Below, one piece after another: positions 1-5,042 of a stretch of DNA of 5,042 nt. The position numbers and the translations under genes were made by a program. The notes beneath the pieces were generated by a model that was not told the origin of the DNA, ran no database searches, and saw only the letters and a list, made by a program, of their open reading frames with translations. This stretch comes from an uncultured Methylobacter sp. (GTDB lineage Bacteria; Pseudomonadota; Gammaproteobacteria; Methylococcales; Methylomonadaceae): NCBI GenBank assembly GCA_903831545.1, contig CAIKYI010000703.1, positions 1-5,042 on the forward strand, given 5' to 3'. Each line of letters opens with the position of its first letter. Position 1 is the stretch's first letter.

Positions 1-269
1 AATTTGAAGCAGATGTTCAGAATGGTATGATCAAAATACCCAATGAATATAAAAACCTGGATTCAAAACATTTAAAAATAATTGCTCTGCTTGATGACAC
101 AATGAACATTAAGCCAGCAGAGAAAAATACAGAATTTACAGATGAATATATCAATGAGCACTGGCGTGAACTAATAATGACAGGCTTAAGTAATTATGAT
201 GAAGATTATTATAAAAGTGATCAGTATAAAGAAGACCGTGGCACTTATTTATTGGATAAATACAACTGA
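1..269 (+). CDS. Antitoxin-like small protein, 5' end outside the window
   Basis: The reading frame is open from the first bases (codons from position 3: FEADVQNG, then MIKIPNEY), so the ATG at 27 is probably internal and the true start lies upstream. The reason is a direct match to the antitoxin at 2565-2789: over 32 columns 18 residues are identical (FE, MI.IP.EY, SKHLK, LDD), and that protein has the same residues before its internal MIEIP. The N-terminal half is thus probably the DNA-binding or dimerisation half of a VapB-like antitoxin. The C-terminal half (DEYINEHWRELIMTGLSNY..., ending LDKYN) is acidic and quite different from the 2565 protein, suggesting another partner. No toxin gene follows within the 81 bp before the next gene, so it is an orphan or its toxin lies upstream. 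The family call is inferred; no DNA-binding motif is proven. Confidence 0.6.
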   Translation, partial: FEADVQNGMIKIPNEYKNLDSKHLKIIALLDDTMNIKPAEKNTEFTDEYINEHWRELIMTGLSNYDEDYYKSDQYKEDRGTYLLDKYN

Positions 270-350
270 TCATTTTTTGTGAATCACCATTAACATTCTT
301 TTTAGCACCCAATCGAATCTTTAATATTTTTGATTAAACCGGAGTAAAAC

Positions 351-656
351 ATGAGAGTACAAGCAATAGCAAAATCCGGAGGACTGTGGATGCCTTGGCA
401 TGGCAATCTACCAGAAGGTAGTAACATAGAACTTGACGTAGCTGAGGTCGTTGAGAATAGCGTGGTTACTGATGAACAAAATGACTCAGAAAATTTACCC
501 ATATTACTCAGCACACCAATCATAAAGTCGCCAGACGAAAATGCTGCTGAATTCATACGACTAACCGACGCCTTATTTGGAGAAGGTTATAGGTATGTAC
601 CCGAAAAATCAGATCAAGAAATTCTTTCTGAAGTTTTAAGTGATAAATATGCCTAA
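351..656 (+). CDS. VapB-like antitoxin paired with the PIN domain downstream
   Basis: A 101-residue acidic protein. The start ATG follows GGAG at 341-344 with a 6-nt gap, a good ribosome binding site. The N-terminus ([18 protein letters not shown], then a short loop and IELDV) has the strand-turn-strand look of a swapped-hairpin AbrB-like DNA-binding domain. The middle (about residues 35-60) is polar and probably flexible. The C-terminal part ([30 protein letters not shown]) resembles the tails with which such antitoxins wrap PIN toxins. Its stop overlaps the next start by 8 bp (ATG at 649, TAA at 654-656), the usual coupled antitoxin-toxin order. An AT-rich stretch with TAATAT at 322-327 could be a -10 box, but I see no convincing -35. 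A role in neutralising the toxin and repressing the operon is inferred from family and order. Confidence 0.7.
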   Translation: MRVQAIAKSGGLWMPWHGNLPEGSNIELDVAEVVENSVVTDEQNDSENLPILLSTPIIKSPDENAAEFIRLTDALFGEGYRYVPEKSDQEILSEVLSDKYA

Positions 657-2184
657 TCGTGTACTACTGGATTCAAATCTTGTTCTGGATTATCTTCTAG
701 GCCGCAAGGAAATCAACCCGCTTTGGGAAGCGCTGCCTCTTTATTTAATACAACATCAAATTCCTTTTTGTTTAGCAGCGCATCAGGTCGCGACGATTGA
801 ATATGTATTTATCAGAGAGGCTAAACGCTTGGGGCTGTGGGGAAAGCCACAAGCCAAGTTGTTATGGTCTCATTTTTTCAACAATGCTACAGTAGTCAAA
901 ACACCGGCAGCATTCGATGGAGAGCATCCACTTGCCAAAAAGGACAAGGAAGATTATCAAATACACCTTGCCGCCGAATCGGCCGGATGCCGCATCATCA
1001 CTAGAGACATTGAATTTGCCTCACTTTCTCGTCTTTGCGACACACCTGAAGTTTTTTTATCGGAGTCAAGGAGAGAAACAGTTACAGCCGTTCCTTTCCT
1101 CGACCTTAAAGCCACACAAATTGAACTGCGCACAGAACTGGAACAAAGCTTTGATCGCTTACTTAATTCAGGTTGGTACATCCTCGGCCCGGACGTCGAC
1201 GCTTTTGAAGCAGAATACGCAGCCTATTGCGAAGCAACCTATTGCGTAAGCGTTGCCAATGGTCTGGATGCCTTGCATTTGGCCTTACTGGCCTTGGGCG
1301 TAGAACCAGGAGACGAAGTGATTGTGCCGTCCAATACCTACATCGCAACCTGGTTAGCCGTCAGCCAATGCGGCGCAACACCCGTACCTGTTGAACCGGA
1401 TGCCGCAACCTATAATATAGACCCCGCCAAAATTGAAGCGGCGATAACTTCGCGCACCAAAGTTATTTTGCCAGTACATCTCTATGGCCAACCAGCCGAC
1501 ATGGAACCCATTTTAGCAATTGCCAGAAAACATGGTTTACGTGTACTGGAAGATGGTGCCCAAGCGCACGGTGCTCGCTATAAAGGTAAAAGGCTTGGTG
1601 CCCATGGCGATGTGGTTGCCTGGAGTTTTTATCCCGGCAAAAACCTCGGTGCTTATGGCGATGGCGGCGCCATTACCACCAATGATCCAGAAATTGCCGA
1701 TCGCATCAGTGTACTGCGCAACTACGGCTCACGGGTTAAATATGTCAATGAAGTACGTGGTTTCAACAGCCGACTTGATCCACTCCAAGCCGCCGCGTTG
1801 CGCGTTAAGCTAAAAAAACTGGATGAATGGAACACACGAAGAATCAATATCGCTGCCCGCTACAACAATGAACTGGTAAACACCGGATTGCTATTACCTG
1901 CCGCACCCCAATGGTCAGAACCGGTCTGGCATCTTTATGTCGTGCAACATCCACAACGAGATAACTTACAAAAAACGCTACACGAAGCAGGAATAGACAC
2001 ATTAATCCACTACCCCATTCCTCCGCATCTTCAGGCAGCTTATGCAGAACTTGGTTTTAGTAAAGGAGATTTCCCTATTGCCGAACAAATTCATAATAAT
2101 GTATTGAGTTTGCCTATTGGGCCGCATCTTCCTATCGGTTGTGTCGAATTAGTCATTGAGGCACTTAAAACAATAAATACATGA
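649..2184 (+). CDS. PIN-domain toxin fused to a DegT/FdtB-type sugar aminotransferase
   Basis: One uninterrupted 511-residue frame holds two proteins that are normally separate. Residues 1-138 are a PIN ribonuclease domain with the expected acidic residues D8 (LLDSN), E51 (ATIEY), D102 (KEDYQ) and D120 (TRD), so the Mg-dependent active site looks intact. From about residue 147 (VPFLDLKA) to the end is a full-length PLP aminotransferase of the DegT/DnrJ/EryC1/StrS family: phosphate-binding ANGLDAL (203-209), D302 in EDGAQAHG, Schiff-base K331 in SFYPGKNLG, and the late motifs LIHYPIPPH and LSLPIGPH. The pattern fits FdtB/QdtB, which aminate dTDP-3-keto-6-deoxyhexoses for O-antigen or S-layer glycans; the exact sugar cannot be told. 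ATG 649 is chosen over GTG 640 because it overlaps the antitoxin stop in normal operon fashion and gives the canonical PIN start. The frame has no ATG, GTG or TTG at the domain junction. It may be a real bifunctional protein, an accident of insertion, or an assembly artefact. Confidence 0.85.
   Translation: MPNRVLLDSNLVLDYLLGRKEINPLWEALPLYLIQHQIPFCLAAHQVATIEYVFIREAKRLGLWGKPQAKLLWSHFFNNATVVKTPAAFDGEHPLAKKDKEDYQIHLAAESAGCRIITRDIEFASLSRLCDTPEVFLSESRRETVTAVPFLDLKATQIELRTELEQSFDRLLNSGWYILGPDVDAFEAEYAAYCEATYCVSVANGLDALHLALLALGVEPGDEVIVPSNTYIATWLAVSQCGATPVPVEPDAATYNIDPAKIEAAITSRTKVILPVHLYGQPADMEPILAIARKHGLRVLEDGAQAHGARYKGKRLGAHGDVVAWSFYPGKNLGAYGDGGAITTNDPEIADRISVLRNYGSRVKYVNEVRGFNSRLDPLQAAALRVKLKKLDEWNTRRINIAARYNNELVNTGLLLPAAPQWSEPVWHLYVVQHPQRDNLQKTLHEAGIDTLIHYPIPPHLQAAYAELGFSKGDFPIAEQIHNNVLSLPIGPHLPIGCVELVIEALKTINT
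1068..1083 (+). promoter_or_regulatory. Stranded Shine-Dalgarno and lost start codon of the aminotransferase
   Basis: AAGGAG lies at 1068-1073 inside the fusion gene, exactly at the junction of the PIN and aminotransferase domains. Seven bases later, in frame, comes GTT (1081-1083, V145), followed by TAVPFLDLK, where stand-alone members of this family begin. GTT is one base from GTG, so this looks like a ribosome binding site whose start codon was lost. Some initiation might still occur here, but GTT is not a recognised start. The sequence and spacing are directly seen; the history is inference. Confidence 0.4.
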
Positions 2185-2225
2185 GCGATCATGTTGCTTC
2201 TTACCGACGAATACTGAAAACTTAA
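2181..2225 (+). pseudogene. Truncated start of a probable polysaccharide flippase gene
   Basis: An ATGA overlap with the aminotransferase stop opens a 14-codon frame, [14 protein letters not shown], ended by TAA at 2223-2225. SYRRILKT resembles the N-terminus of Wzx-type O-antigen flippases (typically SYxxILKxTSxIGG before the first membrane helix), which often follow fdtB-like genes. No membrane segment follows; the sequence switches at about 2220 to a nuclease tail in another frame. I read it as the first codons of a translationally coupled flippase gene cut by a rearrangement. The match is short and from memory, so a chance ORF is possible. Confidence 0.4.
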
Positions 2226-2334
2226 CCGTCATCGGTTATCAATACTTTATCGGCTTAACAAACTCGAAGATCTCATAGAAGCCATTCTTGACTGGACAAC
2301 CGTTAGCGACTTAAACGAGTGGCTTAAACAATAA
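2218..2334 (+). pseudogene. C-terminal remnant of an Rpn/DUF4351-type nuclease
   Basis: A 38-codon open frame without a start, running from just after a TGA (2215-2217) to TAA at 2332-2334. It ends RLNKLEDLIEAILDWTTVSDL then NEWLKQ, the leucine-rich pattern that closes many Rpn/YhgA-like and DUF4351 proteins (LxxLExLxEAILDxxxxxDLxxWL). Nothing resembling the nuclease core precedes it. It therefore looks like the tail left when such a gene was deleted or joined to the sugar locus. It is not the missing end of the 3289 gene in any simple insertion model, because that N-terminal part lies downstream on the same strand. Unlikely to be translated. Confidence 0.5.
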
Positions 2335-2377
2335 GCCACTAAAAAAATTCCAGCTTGGTCATGGCAACCTCCAGAAC

Positions 2378-2400
2378 GCCAAGCCCCTGCTTGGCCAAGC
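2378..2400. repeat. Hairpin GCCAAGC-CCCT-GCTTGGC with overlapping palindrome
   Basis: A perfect 7-bp stem (2378-2384 with 2389-2395) encloses a CCCT loop; its right arm is also part of the 12-bp palindrome GCTTGGCCAAGC at 2389-2400. The 14-mer CCCCTGCTTGGCCA (2384-2397) recurs at 3192-3205. It sits in the gene-free stretch 2335-2564, which holds this hairpin, copy A of the 80-bp repeat and the 2519 palindrome. No T-run follows, so it is not a typical intrinsic terminator. A dispersed intergenic element is the likeliest reading. Confidence 0.6.
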
Positions 2401-2429
2401 TGCTCGCCAGTTGGAAGTGTTGGCGGTGA

Positions 2430-2509
2430 CTCGGCCGAGCGGGGCTCGGCGCTCCCAACTTGGAAATATAAAATCTGTAATACACCTAACTTAAAAAAAG
2501 GTATCATTA
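2430..2509. repeat. 80-bp dispersed repeat, copy A
   Basis: Nearly identical to 3886-3965. It starts with CTCGGCCGAG, forms a GC-rich hairpin (GCCGAGC 2434-2440 with GCTCGGC 2444-2450, 3-nt loop), then continues with CGCTCCCAACTTGGAAATA and an AT-rich part ending AAGGTATCATTA. Differences from copy B are a one-base change in hairpin loop length, one base in the length of the A-run, and a few substitutions near 2484-2488. It ends 55 nt before the antitoxin ATG at 2565. It may carry a promoter or be a non-autonomous mobile cassette, but no clean -35/-10 pair is visible and no terminal inverted repeats or target duplication were found. Confidence 0.85.
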
Positions 2510-2518
2510 AACCTGCAG

Positions 2519-2535
2519 GGCATGCATTGCATGCC
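2519..2535. promoter_or_regulatory. 17-bp palindrome, candidate operator of the VapBC-like operon
   Basis: GGCATGCA, one central T, then TGCATGCC: a perfect 8-bp inverted repeat around a single base, directly next to the 8-bp palindrome CCTGCAGG (2512-2519). It ends 29 nt before the antitoxin start. VapB-type antitoxins with or without toxin commonly bind such palindromes to repress their own operon. Its position between copy A of the repeat and the ribosome binding site fits an operator. Function is inferred only. Confidence 0.4.
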
Positions 2536-2564
2536 GTTAACACCACACAATCGGAGGATCCATT

Positions 2565-2789
2565 ATGTACGCCATAGAATTTGAAACCAATGCCAAGGGC
2601 AGAATGATAGAAATCCCTCAAGAATATGAAGCCTTAGCGTCAAAACACCTAAAAGTTATCGTCATGCTTGATGATAGAGCAGAAACACATGAAGCAAATA
2701 ATCAAAAAAACAACACCAAACATCTATCAGCGCTTTCAATAAACACAAAAGGTTATAAATTTGACCGTGAAGAAGCAAATGCAAGATGA
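2565..2789 (+). CDS. VapB-like antitoxin
   Basis: A 74-residue protein with a strong ribosome binding site, GGAGG at 2553-2557, 7 nt before the ATG. The N-terminal half (MYAIEFETNAKGRMIEIPQEY ... SKHLKVIVMLDD, residues 1-37) is a short beta-rich segment shared with the partial protein at the window start and probably mediates dimerisation and operator binding. Residues 38-58 are polar and probably disordered. The C-terminus (KGYKFDREEANAR) resembles the toxin-binding tail found in antitoxins of PIN toxins. Its stop overlaps the toxin start by ATGA (2786-2789), indicating translational coupling. The palindrome at 2519-2535 is a likely autoregulatory site. The antitoxin assignment rests on order, size and tail, not on a hallmark motif. 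Confidence 0.75.
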   Translation: MYAIEFETNAKGRMIEIPQEYEALASKHLKVIVMLDDRAETHEANNQKNNTKHLSALSINTKGYKFDREEANAR

Positions 2790-3190
2790 ACAAGTATTTT
2801 ATAGATACCAATGTTTTAATTTATGCTTATTCAAACGATGAACCTGAAAAAAATGAAAAAGCTAATGAGGTTATTTTTACTGATAATACATTAATCTCCT
2901 TACAAGTGATTAATGAATTTTCAAACACCTGCCTTCGTAAACTTAAAATAACGCCACAAAAAATTATTTCATCACTTGAAGAAATATCTAACATAATAAA
3001 AGTAACTGCATTTACACACTCAACCCAAATTAAAGCACTTCAGCTTATTAATAAATACAATTTTTCTTATTACGACTCATTGATTATCGCTACAGCAATA
3101 GAAAACGCCTGCACCATACTTTATAGTGAGGACATGCAGCACAAACAAAAAATAGAAAACCAGCTGACCATACTTAATCCCTTTATTTAA
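2786..3190 (+). CDS. PIN-domain toxin, VapC family
   Basis: A complete 134-residue PIN domain, the usual VapC size. The acidic active site is visible: D7 in FIDTN, E44 in VINEF, D97 in YYDSLIIATA and D116 in YSEDM. These residues bind Mg or Mn and cleave RNA; VapC enzymes typically cut tRNA or rRNA and stop translation when the antitoxin is degraded. It overlaps its antitoxin gene by 4 bp. It belongs to a different PIN subgroup from the domain at 649: this one has the short FIDTNVLIYAYS start and conserved YYDSLIIA, and the two share little beyond the active site. The AT-rich codon use and compact pair suggest recent horizontal arrival. The RNA target cannot be deduced. Confidence 0.85.
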   Translation: MNKYFIDTNVLIYAYSNDEPEKNEKANEVIFTDNTLISLQVINEFSNTCLRKLKITPQKIISSLEEISNIIKVTAFTHSTQIKALQLINKYNFSYYDSLIIATAIENACTILYSEDMQHKQKIENQLTILNPFI

Positions 3191-3191
3191 C

Positions 3192-3205
3192 CCCCTGCTT
3201 GGCCA
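3192..3205. repeat. Second copy of the CCCCTGCTTGGCCA element
   Basis: Identical over 14 bp to 2384-2397, here immediately after the VapC stop and without the left hairpin arm. The rest of the 98-bp gap to 3289 shows no gene, no clear promoter and no Shine-Dalgarno sequence before the ATG at 3289. It looks like a fragment of the same intergenic element, placed at the edge of the VapBC block. Confidence 0.45.
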
Positions 3206-3288
3206 GACACGCAAACCCATTACAGAACGGTGTGGAGAGTTTTGTATTGTAGTCTTGCAACGTTACCTAAAGACCTTATCTAGCAACT

Positions 3289-3729
3289 ATGCATGATCAA
3301 AACTTTAAAAACCTGATCCTGGATTATCCCCGCGAAGCCCTGGCATTTTTTGCACAGCAAGAAACAGGTGACGATTTAACCCAGGCCCGAATTATCCCAA
3401 TCCGTCAGGAACAGCTTAAAGACCGCTTGGGCGACCGGTTTCGTGAACTGGATAAGCCGCTGCTGGTTGAATGGCCCAATGGCAATCGCGAAGCTATTTT
3501 CTTTGTACTGGAAGAAGAAACCCAAGGCAGCCGGTTTTCAATCCATCGTCTGGCGCATTATTGCCTGGATTTGGCAGAACTGATGGAAACCGAACGCGTT
3601 ATACCGGTGGTTATCTTTTTAAATGCCGGCAAGCAAAAAACCAGTTTGCGTTTAGGAGGTGACAGACACAGCTATTTAGAGTTTAATTACTTGGCTTGCG
3701 ACTTAAAACGCTTGTCAGCTAACGTATAG
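3289..3729 (+). CDS. Rpn-type nuclease/transposase family protein, C-terminally truncated
   Basis: The 146 residues match the N-terminal portion of a PD-(D/E)XK family related to Rpn/YhgA-like proteins, as I recall their usual start (MHDQNFKNLILDYPREALAFFA) and length near 300 residues. The core region is LDKPLLVEWPNGNREAIFF then VLEEETQ (residues 54-79), with D55, E61 and E75/E77 as candidate acidic catalytic positions, followed by HRLAHYCLDLAELM. The frame stops at LKRLSANV, where relatives continue with the rest of the nuclease fold and a repeat-rich tail. The stop TAG (3727-3729) lies inside the REP-like palindrome at 3726, so that element or a deletion ending there truncated the gene. 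No good ribosome binding site precedes the ATG. Related proteins are linked to DNA cleavage, recombination and phage defence; this copy is probably inactive. Confidence 0.7.
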   Translation: MHDQNFKNLILDYPREALAFFAQQETGDDLTQARIIPIRQEQLKDRLGDRFRELDKPLLVEWPNGNREAIFFVLEEETQGSRFSIHRLAHYCLDLAELMETERVIPVVIFLNAGKQKTSLRLGGDRHSYLEFNYLACDLKRLSANV

Positions 3730-3796
3730 GTCGGGTTAGGCGCCAGCCGTAACCCGACCTATTTAACTTCGATTGTCGGGTTACGCTATCGCTAGG
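3726..3796. repeat. REP-like palindrome pair
   Basis: A perfect 13-bp stem, ATAGGTCGGGTTA (3726-3738) with its complement (3750-3762), around an 11-nt loop. A second, incomplete unit follows: GTCGGGTTACGCTATCGCTA (3775-3794), whose expected right arm is missing. The 9-mer GTCGGGTTA thus occurs at 3730, inverted at 3750 and again at 3775, the arrangement of a REP pair. Such elements are spread by REP-associated tyrosine transposases elsewhere in a genome. The first unit supplies the stop codon of the truncated gene at 3289. The interval 3797-3885 shows nothing I can identify. Confidence 0.7.
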
Positions 3797-3885
3797 CAAT
3801 TGTTCATACATTGGTCTACCTTCTGCATCCATACCGTCGTAACCCCAAGCCTCTGCTCCTACACAAACCAAACACACCCACAACC

Positions 3886-3965
3886 CTCGGCCGAGCTGGG
3901 GCTCGGCGCTCCCAACTTGGAAATATAAAATCTGTAATACAGCTGACTTAAAAAAGGTATCATTA
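3886..3965. repeat. 80-bp dispersed repeat, copy B
   Basis: Second copy of the repeat at 2430-2509 in the same orientation, with a perfect hairpin (GCCGAGC 3890-3896, loop TGGG, GCTCGGC 3901-3907) and the same AT-rich end. It ends 54 nt before the start codon at 4020, almost exactly the spacing of copy A to its downstream gene. The 5' flanks of the two copies do not match, so the repeat boundary at CTCGGCCGAG is sharp. Confidence 0.85.
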
Positions 3966-4019
3966 GCCAACTCACCTTAGCCGCCCCAAATCCAGCAATC
4001 CCAGCTACATAACCAAACC

Positions 4020-5042
4020 ATGGCGCACGATAATAGTTATAAACTACTTTTTTCTCATCCTGAAATGGTCACTGACTTGCTTAAAGGCTTTGTTAAAGAA
4101 CCTTGGGTTGAACAATGCGACTTTTCTACCCTGGAAAAAGTCAGTGGCAGTTATGTGACTGATGATCTTAGAGATCGTGAAGATGATTTGATCTGGAAAA
4201 TCAGCTGGGGCAATGAATGGTTGTATGTGTATCTGTTGCTGGAGTTTCAATCTTCAGTTGATCATTTTATGGCGGTACGTATTTCCGGCTATTTAGCGTT
4301 GCTGTATCAAGATATTATTCGCACTCAAAAACTGACCACCAAAGACTTGCTACCCCCAGTATTACCCATTGTACTTTACAATGGTCAACGCCGATGGACT
4401 GCCCCGCTTCAATTAGAACAACTGATCCAGCCCGCACCAGCGGGATTGGAAAAATATCGCCCCCAAACAGGCTATTTGCTACTGGATGAAGGTCGCTACC
4501 ATGCTGATGAATTGAGTAGTCTTAACAACCTGGTTGCAGCGTTATTTCAACTTGAAAATAGCCGCACAGCGCAAGAAATACAAGGCATTTTGCTCCATCT
4601 TATCGACTGGCTGAAAGATCCTAAACAAACCAGCTTAAGGCGAGCTTTTACAGTCTGGTTTAACCGTGTACTATTACCCGCTAAAGCGCCCGATGCTCAC
4701 TTTACAGAATTAAATGATCTTAACGAGGTAAACACCATGTTGGCAGAACGCATTAAACAATGGACACAAGATTGGAAGCAAGAGGGACGTCAAGAGGGAC
4801 GTCAAGAAGGACGTAAAGAGGGACGTCAAGAGGGACGTCAAGAGGGACGTCAAGAAGGACGTCAAGAAGGACGTCAAGAAGGACGTCAAGAGGGGCGTCA
4901 AGAAGGACGTCAAGAAGAAGCTGCCAAACTTTTTTTGTTGCTGCTTAAATCCAAATTTGGAGAGATCAATAATCAATTACAAGAAAAAGTGCAAAACGCC
5001 AATCCTGAATTGATTGAATCCTGGACTAAACAAATTTTTCAG
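4020..5042 (+). CDS. Rpn/YhgA-like PD-(D/E)XK nuclease (putative transposase), 3' end outside the window
   Basis: An open frame of 341 codons with no stop before the window edge. It begins MAHDNSYKLLFSHPEMVTDL, the characteristic start of the recombination-promoting nuclease (Rpn, Transposase_31) family. The PD-(D/E)XK site is visible as D56 in REDDLIW and E75-x-Q77 in LLLEFQSS; LPIVLYNG (residues about 117-124) is another family hallmark. Residues 240-253 form a charged linker (LAERIKQWTQDWK), followed by eleven QEGR units (254-297, one of them KEGR) and a helical tail (LFLLLLKSKFGEINNQLQEK...WTKQIFQ) typical of the C-terminal domain. Rpn proteins are DNA endonucleases that raise RecA-independent recombination, and some act in phage defence. 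All core residues appear intact, unlike the two broken relatives in this window. No strong Shine-Dalgarno precedes the ATG; repeat copy B lies 54 nt upstream. Likely functional if the missing end is normal. Confidence 0.9.
   Translation, partial: MAHDNSYKLLFSHPEMVTDLLKGFVKEPWVEQCDFSTLEKVSGSYVTDDLRDREDDLIWKISWGNEWLYVYLLLEFQSSVDHFMAVRISGYLALLYQDIIRTQKLTTKDLLPPVLPIVLYNGQRRWTAPLQLEQLIQPAPAGLEKYRPQTGYLLLDEGRYHADELSSLNNLVAALFQLENSRTAQEIQGILLHLIDWLKDPKQTSLRRAFTVWFNRVLLPAKAPDAHFTELNDLNEVNTMLAERIKQWTQDWKQEGRQEGRQEGRKEGRQEGRQEGRQEGRQEGRQEGRQEGRQEGRQEEAAKLFLLLLKSKFGEINNQLQEKVQNANPELIESWTKQIFQ
4725..4739 (+). promoter_or_regulatory. Internal ribosome binding site and start in the Rpn-like gene
   Basis: GAGG (4725-4728) stands 8 nt before an in-frame ATG (4737-4739, M240), a better initiation site than that of the full gene. 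Starting here would yield only the linker, the QEGR repeats and the C-terminal domain. In E. coli, rpn genes are reported to make such a nested small protein (RpnS) that inhibits the full-length nuclease. The position matches, but translation from this site is inferred. Confidence 0.45.
4779..4910 (+). repeat. Eleven in-frame 12-bp tandem repeats encoding QEGR
   Basis: Consensus CAAGARGGACGT, eleven complete units plus a partial one (CAAGAAGAA) that leads into the tail. Unit 4 begins AAA (KEGR), unit 10 has GGG for GGA, and GAG or GAA varies between units; all changes but the K are silent. Because the unit is 12 bp, gain or loss keeps the frame, so the array can vary in length without destroying the protein. 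It codes for a highly charged, probably helical or coiled linker. Confidence 0.95.

Noticed and set aside
640..648. GTG at 640 as start of the PIN fusion
   Set aside because: ATG at 649 gives the canonical PIN N-terminus and a normal 8-bp overlap with the antitoxin stop; no good ribosome binding site favours 640.
917..1249. Other + and - frames inside the fusion gene (917-1249, 957-1181, 1163-1348, 1520-1813)
   Set aside because: Low-complexity or arginine-rich shadows of a strongly matching coding frame.
2460..2483. TTGGAA and TAATAC in the 80-bp repeat as a sigma-70 promoter
   Set aside because: The gap is only 12 nt, too short for a standard promoter; left as an open question for transcript mapping.
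2247..2621. Minus-strand frame of 124 codons across 2247-2621, and a similar one at 3719-3970
   Set aside because: Both cross repeat copies, which explains their shared VLQILYFQVGSAEP segment; there is no ribosome binding site or family resemblance. The stretch GYDGMDAEGRPMYEQLP on the minus strand of 3797-3885 is protein-like but I could not assign it.
3726..3770. REP palindrome as intrinsic terminator
   Set aside because: The stem is strong but is followed by only a few Ts, and the pattern of three GTCGGGTTA copies fits a REP pair better.
4779..4910. The 12-bp tandem array as a CRISPR or iteron origin
   Set aside because: Units abut without spacers and keep a QEGR frame within a well-matched protein.
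4710..4976. Minus-strand frame rich in FLTS/LLTS repeats
   Set aside because: It is the complement of the 12-bp repeats in the Rpn-like gene, not a separate protein.

Overview
The window looks like an accessory, rearranged stretch of a gammaproteobacterial chromosome. Moderate GC with AT-rich toxin-antitoxin genes, REP-like GTCGGGTTA palindromes, several Rpn/YhgA-like nuclease genes with QEGR tails and repeated intergenic cassettes are features I associate with methanotrophs of the Methylococcales and similar genomes. That placement is an inference from style, not from a marker gene, and no rRNA, tRNA or CRISPR array is visible.

Layout, all real genes on the + strand. 1-269: the end of an orphan antitoxin-like gene that starts before the window. 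351-2184: an antitoxin overlapping a PIN-domain toxin, and the PIN domain reads without a stop into a complete DegT/FdtB-type nucleotide-sugar aminotransferase, giving one 511-residue fusion. 2181-2334: debris, consisting of a 14-codon ORF that resembles the start of a polysaccharide flippase, followed at once by the C-terminal tail of a lost Rpn-type nuclease. 2335-2564: hairpins, an 80-bp dispersed repeat (copy A) and a 17-bp palindrome. 2565-3190: a compact, apparently intact VapBC-like antitoxin/PIN pair. 3289-3729: an Rpn-type nuclease gene cut short at a REP-like palindrome. 3726-4019: REP-like repeats and the second 80-bp repeat (copy B). 4020 to the end: a near-complete Rpn/YhgA-like nuclease with eleven in-frame 12-bp repeats and a plausible internal start for a small C-terminal protein; its stop lies beyond the window.

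Reading as a whole: the aminotransferase and the flippase-like start with the ATGA overlap are what remains of an O-antigen or capsule locus making an amino-deoxy sugar. Toxin-antitoxin and Rpn modules appear to have landed on both sides of it. The upstream insertion fused the toxin to the aminotransferase, and the downstream one truncated the flippase. The most unusual points are the PIN-aminotransferase fusion with a Shine-Dalgarno-like sequence stranded at its junction, the putative nested small protein in the last gene, and the 80-bp repeat sitting at nearly the same distance before two unrelated genes.
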